Program-made: the position numbers and the translations under genes | The notes under the pieces: generated by a model | The model's database searches: none | What the model was told of the DNA's origin: nothing | The model's input: the letters and a program-made list of their open reading frames with translations, nothing else | In this document: in pieces, positions 26,116-34,939 of the stretch | Layout: each line of letters opens with the position of its first letter | Numbering within the stretch: the stretch's first letter is position 1 | Source of the DNA: an uncultured PS1 clade bacterium | GTDB taxonomy: Bacteria; Pseudomonadota; Alphaproteobacteria; MED-G09 | NCBI GenBank assembly: GCA_902609025.1 | Contig: CACLQD010000008.1 | Coordinates: forward strand, 1 to 36,985 | Direction: 5' to 3' | Length of the DNA stretch: 36,985 nucleotides

Positions 26116-27216
26116 ATGAAAAATTATCTATCACCTATTGAAGATATTATTGAGGAAGCAAAAACAGGAAAAATGTTTATTCTTGTTGATGCTGAAGATA
26201 GAGAGAATGAAGGAGATTTAGTCATTCCTGCAATTGATGCTACTCCTGATATGATTAATTTTATGGCAAAATATGGTCGAGGCCTTGTCTGTCTTCCTCT
26301 TTCAGAAGAAAAGGCGGATCACTTGAATCTTAAATTAATGTCAGATGATAATAAATCAAGACACAAAACACCTTTTACAGTATCTATTGAGGCAAAAGAG
26401 GGAATATCAACAGGTATTTCAGCTAAAGATAGATCAACAACTATACAAACGGCAATTAATCCCCAAGCACGAGAAGAAGACATTGTAACTCCCGGTCATA
26501 TTTTTCCCTTAAAGGCTAAAGATGGAGGGGTTCTCGTTAGGGCTGGACATACAGAAGCAGCAGTAGATATTAGTAGGTTAGCTGGAAAAGACCCATCGGC
26601 AGTTATATGTGAAATAATGAATGATGATGGAACAATGGCTAGATTACCTGAATTAATAGAGTTTGCAAAAATTCATGAATTAAAAATTGGCACTATAGCT
26701 GACTTAATAAATTACAGAATTAGAAACGATCATATAATTTCAAAAGTTTTAACAAAAGAGATAGATATTCCTAAGTTTGGAACATGGAATTGTTCAGTTT
26801 ATAAAAATAATATTGATAAATCGGAGCATATTGCTTTTGTAAAAGGCGATATTGCTCAAAGCAAAATTACACCTGTAAGAGTTCATGTCGTAAATGTTTT
26901 TCAAGATTTAGTGGGTATAGAATCTTCAAGAGAAAACCTTATTAATAAGGGTTTTAAGAAAATTAATGATATAGGTTTTGGTGTTTTTATTTTTATAAGA
27001 GATACAAACCAAAATGTTATATCTAATAATTTAAAAAAAATTAATAATAACGATCCTTCAAAAGAGATTGAATTAAGGGAGTATGGGGTAGGTGCTCAAA
27101 TTTTATTAGATATAGGGGTAAGGAATATTAAATTAATTTCAGATTCAAAAAGTACTTTATTAAATATTGAAGGATATAATTTAGAAATTAATGAAAGAGT
27201 ACCTTTGGTTGATTAG
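26116..27216 (+). CDS. ribBA: 3,4-dihydroxy-2-butanone 4-phosphate synthase with degenerate GTP cyclohydrolase II domain (RibBA-like)
   Basis: The N-terminal half (about 1-205) should make the four-carbon riboflavin precursor from ribulose 5-phosphate: ILVDAEDRENEGDLVIPA, STGISAKDRSTTIQ, TPGHIFPLKA and HTEAAVDISRLAG are all intact. The C-terminal half (about 215-366) follows the GTP cyclohydrolase II fold (TPVRVHVV, GVGAQILLDIGVRNIKL, GYNLEINERVPL) but lacks the three zinc cysteines expected after the VRVH strand and the usual RxxRGxGL loop, so it is probably not a cyclohydrolase. Such degenerate RibBA proteins are known in alphaproteobacteria. An active RibA would have to be encoded elsewhere. 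Confidence 0.93.
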   Translation: MKNYLSPIEDIIEEAKTGKMFILVDAEDRENEGDLVIPAIDATPDMINFMAKYGRGLVCLPLSEEKADHLNLKLMSDDNKSRHKTPFTVSIEAKEGISTGISAKDRSTTIQTAINPQAREEDIVTPGHIFPLKAKDGGVLVRAGHTEAAVDISRLAGKDPSAVICEIMNDDGTMARLPELIEFAKIHELKIGTIADLINYRIRNDHIISKVLTKEIDIPKFGTWNCSVYKNNIDKSEHIAFVKGDIAQSKITPVRVHVVNVFQDLVGIESSRENLINKGFKKINDIGFGVFIFIRDTNQNVISNNLKKINNNDPSKEIELREYGVGAQILLDIGVRNIKLISDSKSTLLNIEGYNLEINERVPLVD

Positions 27217-27219
27217 ATA

Positions 27220-27657
27220 ATGGCAAAAAAAATACATATAATAAATGCAAATTATTATGAAGAAATAAGTGATAGATTGGTTGACGGAGCCAAAAATTTT
27301 TTAAATGAAAATGATATTGATCACGAAATAGTTAATGTTCCAGGCGCATTAGAAATCCCATTAGTTATTAATTTAATCCACGATAAAATTAATACTGACA
27401 ATGTTGATATTGGTTTCATTGCTATTGGTTGTGTAATTAGAGGAGAAACATCACATTACGACATAGTGGTTAATGAATCTGCCTCTGGAATAATTCAATT
27501 ATCAATTTCAAAAAACATTATAATTACAAATTCAATATTAACTGTTGATAACAAAAAGCAAGCTTTAGACAGAAGTCTAGATGACACAACCAATAAAGGA
27601 TATCATGCCGCGTATGCGTGTAATTTATTAATAGATATTAAGAATGGGAAATTCTAG
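27220..27657 (+). CDS. ribH: 6,7-dimethyl-8-ribityllumazine synthase
   Basis: Condenses the RibB product with the RibD pathway product to give the lumazine used by riboflavin synthase. The 145-aa protein has the family blocks NANYYEEISDRLVDGA, VPGALEIPLV, GCVIRGETSHYDIVVNE with the catalytic His, and ILTVDNKKQALDR. It lies three bases after ribBA and overlaps nusB by 14 bases, so riboflavin genes and nusB are read together. Confidence 0.96.
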   Translation: MAKKIHIINANYYEEISDRLVDGAKNFLNENDIDHEIVNVPGALEIPLVINLIHDKINTDNVDIGFIAIGCVIRGETSHYDIVVNESASGIIQLSISKNIIITNSILTVDNKKQALDRSLDDTTNKGYHAAYACNLLIDIKNGKF

Positions 27658-28081
27658 TAAAAGCTCATCAAGATTATTTGCCGTCCAAATTCTCTATGAA
27701 ATGGAATTAAACGGAAAATCATTTGAAGTTATTCAGAAACGTTTTTCTGATGATTCTTTTATAGAATTAGAAAAAATAAATAATCAAGGCAAACCAAATA
27801 AGAATTATATTAAAAAACTTGTAAAAGGCGCTTCAAAAAATCAAAAAAATATTGATGATCTTATTAATAAAAATTTAAAGAATTGGAAATTATCAAGAAT
27901 AGAATCACTTGTTAGAGCTATTTTAAGAATATCTGCATATGAATTAATTCATGAGGAAAGTATTCCAAAAAAAGTAATTTTCAATGAGTACATTGAGATA
28001 GCAAAATTTTTTTTTGATGGAGAGGAGCCGTCTTTAATTAATGCTGTATTAGATGCGGTTTCAAGAAATGTAATTAAATAA
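27644..28081 (+). CDS. nusB: Transcription antitermination factor NusB
   Basis: Binds boxA RNA with NusE (S10) in rRNA antitermination. The 145-aa all-helical protein begins SSRLFAVQILYEMELNGK and ends with WKLSRIESLVRAILRISAYELIHE and VIFNEYIEIAKFFFDGEEPSLINAVLDA, typical of the family. The ATG is inside the ribH 3' end, and the ribH-nusB-thiL order is conserved in many proteobacteria. Confidence 0.95.
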   Translation: MGNSSKSSSRLFAVQILYEMELNGKSFEVIQKRFSDDSFIELEKINNQGKPNKNYIKKLVKGASKNQKNIDDLINKNLKNWKLSRIESLVRAILRISAYELIHEESIPKKVIFNEYIEIAKFFFDGEEPSLINAVLDAVSRNVIK

Positions 28082-28091
28082 TAGATTTATA

Positions 28092-29018
28092 ATGCTTAAA
28101 GAAACAGATTTTATAAAAAAATATATAAAAACGATCGCGAAACAAACTAAATATTCATTGAATTTTGAAGATGATGTAGCTGTTGTTGATAACTTTGCAT
28201 ATTCAACAGATACCATTTCAGAAGATATACATTTTTTTGGTGATGATGACCCTAAAACAATAGCTAAGAAATTAGTACGAGTTAACATCAGCGACTTAAT
28301 TTCTAAGGGCGTTAAACCAAAGTTTTGTTTATTAAATTTTTCTTCTGGTAAATCAATTAATCAAAGATGGTTGGATTCTTTTTTTAGATCTTTTCATCAA
28401 GATCTAAAAGACTATGATCTTAATCTAATTGGCGGTGATACTGTTTCAACAAAAAGTAAGACTGTTTTAAGTCTTACAATATTTGGCCCGGTTAAATCAA
28501 AAAAAATTATAAAAAGATCATCTGCTAAGTTTTCAGATTTAATTTATGTCAGCGGAACAATAGGTGATGCCTTTATTGGAATGAGCATTAAAAAGAAGAA
28601 AATTAAATTTGATGAAAGAGCAAAAGAAAAATTAATATTAAAATATCTTGTGCCTCAACCGCAAATAAACTTAATTAATTTAATTAGAAATAAAGCAAAT
28701 GCCTCCACTGACATTTCCGATGGATTATTAAATGATTTAAATAATATTTGCGCAATGAGTAAGTTAGGCGCTGAGATTCAATTTTCATCAATTCCAAAAT
28801 CAAAGGAAGTTATTAAATTTTTAAATGCTAACAAAAGATATGAAAAATTAATTTTAAAAGGTGGTGATGATTACCAAATTTTATTTACAGGACCAAAAGG
28901 ATTAGATAAACACAAAAATGTTACAAAAATAGGCCGAATGACAAGAAAAAAAGGAATAAAAATTATTGATAAAAATTTCAATAGTTTATTAGGGGGTTTT
29001 ACTCATTCATTATATTAA
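28092..29018 (+). CDS. thiL: Thiamine-monophosphate kinase
   Basis: Phosphorylates thiamine monophosphate to the active cofactor thiamine diphosphate. The 308-aa protein has the ThiL pattern: FEDDVAVVD near residue 25, STDTISEDIHFF, VRVNISDLISKGVKPKFCLL, LIGGDTVSTKS, the STDISDGLLNDL block and LKGGDDYQILFTGP. It follows nusB after 10 bases. No other thiamine genes are in the window. Confidence 0.94.
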   Translation: MLKETDFIKKYIKTIAKQTKYSLNFEDDVAVVDNFAYSTDTISEDIHFFGDDDPKTIAKKLVRVNISDLISKGVKPKFCLLNFSSGKSINQRWLDSFFRSFHQDLKDYDLNLIGGDTVSTKSKTVLSLTIFGPVKSKKIIKRSSAKFSDLIYVSGTIGDAFIGMSIKKKKIKFDERAKEKLILKYLVPQPQINLINLIRNKANASTDISDGLLNDLNNICAMSKLGAEIQFSSIPKSKEVIKFLNANKRYEKLILKGGDDYQILFTGPKGLDKHKNVTKIGRMTRKKGIKIIDKNFNSLLGGFTHSLY

Positions 29019-29089
29019 GCTTTAGCTTGATATTTATATTAACTTTTGGCATGTTCGCTCAGTATTTACATAAGGATTCGGAGGATTAA

Positions 29090-31192
29090 ATGGAAATCAT
29101 TCACTTAATAATAGGAGCAGGTGTTTTAGCTGTAGTATATGGTATTGTTACATCGATTTCAGTGCTTTCAGCGGATACTGGAAATGAAAAAATGCAGGAA
29201 ATTGCTGGCGCTATCCAAGAGGGTGCAAGTGCATACTTATCTAGGCAATACTCTACTATTGCTATAGTTGGTTTAGTAATATTGGTAATTTCATATTTTC
29301 TACTTGGATTAGAGGTTTCTATCGGTTTTCTTATTGGAGCAGTATTATCTGGAATAGCTGGATATATTGGAATGCTTGTTTCAGTTAGAGCAAATGTAAG
29401 AACAACTCAAGCCGCTTCAAACAGTCTGGCTGAAGGCTTAAGTATTGCATTTAAATCAGGAGCCGTAACGGGTATGCTTGTTGCGGGCCTAGCATTACTT
29501 GCCGTTGCCGTTTATTATTATGTTTTAACAAATCTTTGGATTCCTGAAAATGAAAGAATAGTTATAGATGCTTTAGTGGCTCTAGGTTTCGGTTCCTCTT
29601 TAATTTCTATTTTTGCTAGACTTGGAGGAGGTATTTTTACAAAAGGTGCTGATGTTGGGGGTGATTTAGTTGGTAAGGTTGAAGCCGGAATACCCGAAGA
29701 CGATCCAAGAAACCCTGCAACTATTGCTGATAATGTTGGTGATAATGTTGGCGATTGTGCTGGTATGGCAGCTGATTTATTTGAAACTTATGCAGTAACA
29801 GTTGTTGCCACAATGGTCTTGGCCTCAATATTTTTTGCAGGAAATGAAACTATGATGATTTATCCTTTATCAATATGTGGAGCCTGTGTAATTACATCTA
29901 TTCTTGGAACATATTTTGTTAAATTAGGAAAAAGCAACTCTATTATGGGTGCTCTTTATAAAGGATTTATCGCAACTGCAATTCTTTCATTGGTTGTTCT
30001 TTATTTTGTTACTGATTTAGTTGTTGGTTTTGGAACCTCTCTTACTGTATCAGGAAAGAGTTTTAATGGCTTAGATTTATATATATGTGGTGTAACAGGA
30101 TTAGCAATAACAGGTTTGATCATTTGGATTACAGAATATTATACAGGCGTAGACTATAGACCAGTTAAATCAATTGCAAAATCTTCTGAAACAGGACATG
30201 GAACAAATGTCATTCAAGGTTTAGCAATTTCAATGGAATCAACAGCTCTTCCTGCTTTAGTGATTGTTTTTGGAATTATTATTACTTATTCATTAGCTGG
30301 TCTTTTCGGTATTGCTGTTGCAGTAACTACCATGTTGGCATTAGCAGGTATGGTTGTTGCTTTAGATGCTTTTGGTCCTGTTACAGATAATGCGGGTGGA
30401 ATAGCCGAAATGTCTGAACTTCCTGAAGAAGTTAGAAAAACAACTGATTCTTTAGATGCTGTTGGAAATACTACAAAAGCAGTTACAAAAGGTTATGCAA
30501 TTGGATCAGCTGGTTTAGGAGCATTAGTTCTTTTTGGCGCTTACACAGCAGACTTAGAATATTTTTCATCTAATGCTTCTGAGGGAAGTTATTTTTTTGG
30601 AGTGAATCCTGACTTTTCTCTCTCAAACCCTTACGTTGTTGTGGGTTTATTAGTTGGTGGAATGCTTCCTTACTTATTTGCGGCATTAGGAATGACAGCT
30701 GTTGGTCGTGCAGGCTCAGCCATTGTAGAGGAAGTAAGAAAGCAGTTTAAGGAAAAACCAGGAATTATGACTGGAGAAGATAAACCTGATTATAGTTCAG
30801 CAGTTGATCTACTAACAAAATCTGCAATTAAAGAGATGATTGTGCCATCTTTACTACCTTTATTATCACCGATAGTCCTCTTTTATAGTGTCAATTTTAT
30901 TGCTACAAAAAGTGATGCATTTTCAGCTCTTGGCGCAATGCTTCTAGGTGTTATTGTTACAGGATTATTTGTTGCTCTTTCTATGACTGCCGGAGGTGGC
31001 GCATGGGATAATGCAAAAAAATATATTGAAGATGGTAATTATGGTGGAAAAGGCTCTGAGGCTCATAAAGCTGCAGTAACGGGTGATACGGTTGGTGATC
31101 CTTATAAGGACACCGCAGGACCAGCTGTTAACCCTATGATTAAGATAACCAATATTGTAGCTTTATTATTGTTGGCAGTTTTAGCGCATTAA
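29090..31192 (+). CDS. hppA: Membrane-bound proton-pumping pyrophosphatase, K+-independent type
   Basis: Hydrolyses pyrophosphate and pumps protons across the inner membrane, recovering energy from biosynthesis. The 700-aa protein has about 16 membrane segments and the catalytic core motifs [40 protein letters not shown], and a late [15 protein letters not shown] and [20 protein letters not shown]. In GNTTKA the Lys463 is the residue known to mark K+-independent enzymes (K+-dependent ones have Ala). A very strong ribosome site GGAGGA (29080-29085) precedes ATG 29090, so strong translation is expected. The 71-base upstream gap has no convincing promoter. Confidence 0.97.
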   Translation: MEIIHLIIGAGVLAVVYGIVTSISVLSADTGNEKMQEIAGAIQEGASAYLSRQYSTIAIVGLVILVISYFLLGLEVSIGFLIGAVLSGIAGYIGMLVSVRANVRTTQAASNSLAEGLSIAFKSGAVTGMLVAGLALLAVAVYYYVLTNLWIPENERIVIDALVALGFGSSLISIFARLGGGIFTKGADVGGDLVGKVEAGIPEDDPRNPATIADNVGDNVGDCAGMAADLFETYAVTVVATMVLASIFFAGNETMMIYPLSICGACVITSILGTYFVKLGKSNSIMGALYKGFIATAILSLVVLYFVTDLVVGFGTSLTVSGKSFNGLDLYICGVTGLAITGLIIWITEYYTGVDYRPVKSIAKSSETGHGTNVIQGLAISMESTALPALVIVFGIIITYSLAGLFGIAVAVTTMLALAGMVVALDAFGPVTDNAGGIAEMSELPEEVRKTTDSLDAVGNTTKAVTKGYAIGSAGLGALVLFGAYTADLEYFSSNASEGSYFFGVNPDFSLSNPYVVVGLLVGGMLPYLFAALGMTAVGRAGSAIVEEVRKQFKEKPGIMTGEDKPDYSSAVDLLTKSAIKEMIVPSLLPLLSPIVLFYSVNFIATKSDAFSALGAMLLGVIVTGLFVALSMTAGGGAWDNAKKYIEDGNYGGKGSEAHKAAVTGDTVGDPYKDTAGPAVNPMIKITNIVALLLLAVLAH

Positions 31193-31214
31193 GTGCTTAA
31201 TAAAACTTTATAAT

Positions 31215-31220
31215 TATACT
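31215..31220 (+). promoter_or_regulatory. Candidate -10 element for the dgt-argS operon
   Basis: TATACT matches the -10 consensus at five of six positions and lies 31 bases before the dgt ATG in the 58-base gap after hppA. No good -35 hexamer is found 15-19 bases upstream, so this is a weak call. It is the only place in the gap with promoter character. Confidence 0.25.
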
Positions 31221-31250
31221 AAGTATATTTATTAATGATTCTTTTTGTTA

Positions 31251-32429
31251 ATGGATATACTCGTGTATAAAAAAGCTAAATATGCAACCGATTTTCATAA
31301 TAGTAGAGGAAGATTTTACTCTGAATCCGAAAGCCAACATCGAAATCCCTTTCACAGAGATAAAGATAGAGTTATTCATTCAGAGCATTTTCGTTTATTA
31401 AAACATAAAACACAGGTTTTTATTGCTCATACTGAAGACTACTATAGAACCAGACTTACTCATTCAATTGAAGTTAGCCAAATAGCTCGAACTATTGCTC
31501 GTATTTTGGGATTAGACGAAGATTTATCAGAGGTATTGGCCTTGTCCCATGATTTAGGACATCCACCTTTTTCACATTCTGGCGAGGAAGCCTTAGATGA
31601 GTGTATGAGAGATTTCGGGGGATTTGATCATAATGTTCAAACACTTAAAATTGTTACTGGATTGGAAAAAAGATATCCTGATTTTGATGGGTTAAACCTT
31701 TCCTGGGAAACATTAGAAGGAATATTAAAACATAATGGCCCAATTAAAAATTATAAAAATAAATCTCCAATAGGATTTTTTGTAAAAGATTTTATTTCAA
31801 ATTACGATTTAGAGATTTCTACTTTTGCAAGCTTAGAGGCACAGATTTCTTCTTTATCAGATGATATAGCATATAATAATCATGATATTGATGACGGCTT
31901 TAGAGCAAAGAAATTCAAAATAAAAGATATATGTGAAATTGAATTAATTGATACGATTTATCAAGATATAATAAAGGAATATTCTGGTCTCGATGATTTT
32001 ATGATAATTCAAGAGTTAGTCCGTAGACTGATCGGTTTTATGGTTAATGACTTATTATTACAAACAAACAAGAATTTAGGAATATTAAAACCGCAAAGCG
32101 TCGAAGACATTAGGTGCCATGATTATCCCGTTGCAACATTTTCTAATAAAATGAAAAAGCAAGACAAGGAGCTAAGAAAATTCTTAAATGAAAGAGTTTA
32201 TTCACACTCTTCAATGGATAGTGATAGGAATAATGGACGTAAAATAATAAAAGAGCTTTTTGATATATTATTAACTAACAATAATCTTCTTCCTTTGAAA
32301 ATTAAACAAGACTGCGATGGTCAAAATCTATCTAAAAAAGCAATTATTATTTGTGATTTTATAGCGTCTATGACTGATCGATCTGCAACTGCGAATCATG
32401 CAAAGGTTATTAAGCAAAAGAACTTATAG
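31251..32429 (+). CDS. dgt: Deoxyguanosinetriphosphate triphosphohydrolase-like protein
   Basis: Removes triphosphate from dNTPs, probably balancing the dNTP pool. The 392-aa HD-domain protein has HRNPFHRDKDRVIHSEHFRLL, TRLTHSIEVSQIAR, LSHDLGHPPFSHSGEEAL with the metal-binding His-Asp, and FDHNVQTLKIV. The alphaproteobacterial dgt-argS pairing supports the call. I choose ATG 31251; an in-frame TTG at 31245 would only add two residues. It abuts argS with no gap. Confidence 0.93.
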   Translation: MDILVYKKAKYATDFHNSRGRFYSESESQHRNPFHRDKDRVIHSEHFRLLKHKTQVFIAHTEDYYRTRLTHSIEVSQIARTIARILGLDEDLSEVLALSHDLGHPPFSHSGEEALDECMRDFGGFDHNVQTLKIVTGLEKRYPDFDGLNLSWETLEGILKHNGPIKNYKNKSPIGFFVKDFISNYDLEISTFASLEAQISSLSDDIAYNNHDIDDGFRAKKFKIKDICEIELIDTIYQDIIKEYSGLDDFMIIQELVRRLIGFMVNDLLLQTNKNLGILKPQSVEDIRCHDYPVATFSNKMKKQDKELRKFLNERVYSHSSMDSDRNNGRKIIKELFDILLTNNNLLPLKIKQDCDGQNLSKKAIIICDFIASMTDRSATANHAKVIKQKNL

Positions 32430-34160
32430 ATGGATATATTAGAAAAATATAAAAATATTTTAATTACTGAACTTAATAAATCTTATTCAAAAGAAGATTT
32501 ATCAAATATATCTTTTGAGTTTCCAAGAGATACTTCTCACGGTGATTTTTCTACAAATGTCGCACTTATTTTATCAAAAAAATTAAAAAAGGACTTAGAT
32601 CAAATATTCCAGGAAGTTAAAAAGTTTTTTGAAGATAGTGGCGATTTTGAAGACATTGTATTAGCAAAATCAGGTTTTATTAATTTTTTTGTTAAAGATT
32701 TTATTTTACATGATTTTATTCGAGAGGTTTTAAAAAATAGAGAAAATTTTGGAAAAAAAGAACTTGGAAAAGGTGAAAAAATTAACATTGAGTATGTTTC
32801 AGCTAACCCTACAGGGCCTTTACATGTTGGGCATACAAGAGGAGCAGTTTTTGGTGATACGCTAGCTAATATATTTAATTTTGTGGGTTTTGATGTTTGT
32901 AGAGAATATTATATTAATGACTCAGGTGAGCAAATTAGAAATTTAGCAAAATCAGTCTATTTAAGATATTTGCAAAATTTTTCAGATAAAGAAATTGTAA
33001 TACCGGATAACCTTTATCCTGGAGAGTATTTAATTCCTATAGCAAAAAAAATTAGTGAAGAGCATGGAAAAAAATTCCTAGATAAAGATGAGAATTATTG
33101 GTTAGATTTTTTTAAGAAAGAATCGATATCTAATGTAATGGATATTATTAAAAACGATCTTAAGTCTCTTAAAATAAAGCATGATGTATTTATCTCAGAA
33201 AAAGCATTATTGGAGGAAGGTCATGTAAATAAAGCATATAAATATCTTGAGGATAAAAAACTACTTTATAAGGGCAGCACAAGCCCACCCAAAGGTAGCA
33301 AAAAAGATGAATGGATTGAAAAGAAACATATCCTTTTTAAATCAAAAAGTTTTGGAGATGATGAAGATAGAGTTGTAAAAAAATATGATGGTCAATGGAC
33401 ATATTTTATGCCAGATATTGCCTATCATTTAAATAAATATGAAAGAGGATTTATTCGGATGGTAAATATCTTTGGAGCTGACCATTCAGGATATATAGCC
33501 AGAATGAAGGCGGCTGTTAGAGCTGTAACCAATGAAAGGGCAAATCTCGAAATCAAAACTTGTCAATTAGTTCGTTTATCTAGAGGTGGAAAGCCTGTTA
33601 AGATGTCAAAAAGAGCAGGAAGTTTTATTACATTAAAAGAAATCGTTAACGAGGTTGGTAGGGATGCGGTCAGGTTTATGATGGTTTCAAGAAAAAATGA
33701 CGCCCAATTAGATTTTGATTTCGAAGTTTTTAAAAATGAAAACAATGATAATCCTATCTTTTATATCCAATATGCAAATGCAAGAATATCTTCGCTAATT
33801 AGAAATTCAAAAGAAAAACTTGGGAGAGATATTAAAGATAAAGATTTAATAAATGCCGATTTAACTTTTTTACAAAATGAAAACGAAAAAAAGATAATAT
33901 TTCAAATAGCCAATTTTCCAAAAGTAATAGAACAGTCAGTTACATTTATGGAGCCTCATAGGATATCTTACTATTTAAGAGATCTCGCTTCTTCTTTTCA
34001 TCAATATTGGAATCTAAAAATAGATAACAAACGTATTCATATATTAGATAAAAGTGAAATCGACCTATCACTAGCAAGGGTAGCCCTGCTTTTTGCTGTT
34101 TCAATCACAATTCAAACTGGTTTAGGATTACTAGGAATTGAAGCAATTGAGGAGCTATAA
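32430..34160 (+). CDS. argS: Arginyl-tRNA synthetase
   Basis: Charges tRNA-Arg with arginine. The 576-aa class I enzyme has an N-terminal additional domain (about 1-110) for the tRNA elbow, the SANPTGPLHVGHTRGAV block with HVGH at 132-135, YINDSGEQIRNL, the KMSK loop at 391-394 (GKPVKMSKRAGSF), and the anticodon-binding helical end (about 445-576, with NPIFYIQYANARISSLIR). The ATG directly follows the dgt stop and the stop directly precedes the SPOR/LysM gene. Confidence 0.97.
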   Translation: MDILEKYKNILITELNKSYSKEDLSNISFEFPRDTSHGDFSTNVALILSKKLKKDLDQIFQEVKKFFEDSGDFEDIVLAKSGFINFFVKDFILHDFIREVLKNRENFGKKELGKGEKINIEYVSANPTGPLHVGHTRGAVFGDTLANIFNFVGFDVCREYYINDSGEQIRNLAKSVYLRYLQNFSDKEIVIPDNLYPGEYLIPIAKKISEEHGKKFLDKDENYWLDFFKKESISNVMDIIKNDLKSLKIKHDVFISEKALLEEGHVNKAYKYLEDKKLLYKGSTSPPKGSKKDEWIEKKHILFKSKSFGDDEDRVVKKYDGQWTYFMPDIAYHLNKYERGFIRMVNIFGADHSGYIARMKAAVRAVTNERANLEIKTCQLVRLSRGGKPVKMSKRAGSFITLKEIVNEVGRDAVRFMMVSRKNDAQLDFDFEVFKNENNDNPIFYIQYANARISSLIRNSKEKLGRDIKDKDLINADLTFLQNENEKKIIFQIANFPKVIEQSVTFMEPHRISYYLRDLASSFHQYWNLKIDNKRIHILDKSEIDLSLARVALLFAVSITIQTGLGLLGIEAIEEL

Positions 34161-34790
34161 ATGAATTTAATAAAATATATTAAATATGTTCTTTTAATAT
34201 TCATAATTTTTGTATTTTTTTTAATTTATAAGATATTGTTTGATGAGAAAGAGTTTTTAATTTTAACAAATAATGACCCAATAAAAGAACAACCACTTAA
34301 TCCGCCTGAAATGAAAGATCCACAAATAACTCCATGTGTATATTCTCTTTGGAATGAAAATACCCCATGTCAAAGTACTGAAGATTTATTAAACACAAGA
34401 AAAGAAAAAAAGGGATTTTTTACAATTAGGTATGCAACTTTTGAAAATTACAAAGATGCTCAATTACATATAAAAAAGTTAAAAACTTTAAATGAGATTA
34501 ATAAACTTAGGTTGGAAATTGAAACAATTCAGGAGGAAAAAAGTATAAGAATTAAGAAAGGTGATACATTATCAAGAATAGCTGCATTATATGGAGTTTC
34601 TATAGATGATTTAGCGCTTTTTAATTCAATAAAAAATCCAAGTAGAATAACTTTGAATCAAAAGCTATTAATACCCATGAAAGAAAAACACCGAATCATA
34701 TCAATTAATATTGATGGTTATAAAGAAGCAAAGAAGATTTGTGATATCCTTATTGATAATCAATTTACCTGTTTAATCAAATCCCAATAA
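34161..34790 (+). CDS. Single-pass membrane protein with LysM domain nested in a SPOR-like domain
   Basis: A 209-aa protein, probably anchored in the inner membrane with a periplasmic peptidoglycan-binding part. Residues 6-24 are a membrane segment, then a Pro-rich linker (about 38-80). Residues 86-112 (FFTIRYATFENYKDAQLHIK) look like the first strand and helix of a SPOR domain. Residues 128-172 are a good LysM domain (IRIKKGDTLSRIAALYGVS, ITLNQKLLIP). Residues 177-208 (IISINIDGYKEAKKICD, ending FTCLIKS) look like the closing strand-helix-strand of a SPOR domain. In alphaproteobacteria this place after argS normally holds a SPOR protein. So LysM seems inserted into SPOR; the SPOR halves are my reading by eye. 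LysM is certain, the nesting is likely. Confidence 0.75.
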   Translation: MNLIKYIKYVLLIFIIFVFFLIYKILFDEKEFLILTNNDPIKEQPLNPPEMKDPQITPCVYSLWNENTPCQSTEDLLNTRKEKKGFFTIRYATFENYKDAQLHIKKLKTLNEINKLRLEIETIQEEKSIRIKKGDTLSRIAALYGVSIDDLALFNSIKNPSRITLNQKLLIPMKEKHRIISINIDGYKEAKKICDILIDNQFTCLIKSQ

Positions 34791-34804
34791 ATAAAAACTA
34801 ACTT

Positions 34805-34821
34805 AAAGCATTGCTTTTTTT
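34805..34821 (+). terminator. Weak Rho-independent terminator after the SPOR/LysM gene
   Basis: Stem AAAGC (34805-34809) and GCTTT (34813-34817) around a 3-base loop, followed by four more T. It is short with two G-C pairs but well placed 15 bases past the stop, in a 149-base gap. The rest of the gap (to 34939) is nearly pure A/T and must also hold a promoter for scpA; no clear hexamer pair was found there. No nagZ or remnant is seen in it. Confidence 0.4.
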
Positions 34822-34939
34822 ATATAAACTATTGTTAATATTAAATTAATTATATTTAAAATAAGATTTTTTTATATACTTTTTTCTAAAATAGCATTTA
34901 ATTAGTGTTTTTAGTAATTATAGGCGCTATATATAGTAT

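Noticed and set aside
29019-29089. Promoter or riboswitch before hppA
   Set aside because: Only weak hexamer pairs (for example TTGGCA with TACATA at 15 bases) and no structured aptamer-like pairing in 71 bases.
31181-31200. Possible hairpin at the end of hppA (AGCGC-ATTAA-GTGCT)
   Set aside because: Five-pair stem with a G-T pair and no T-run after it; not enough for a terminator call.
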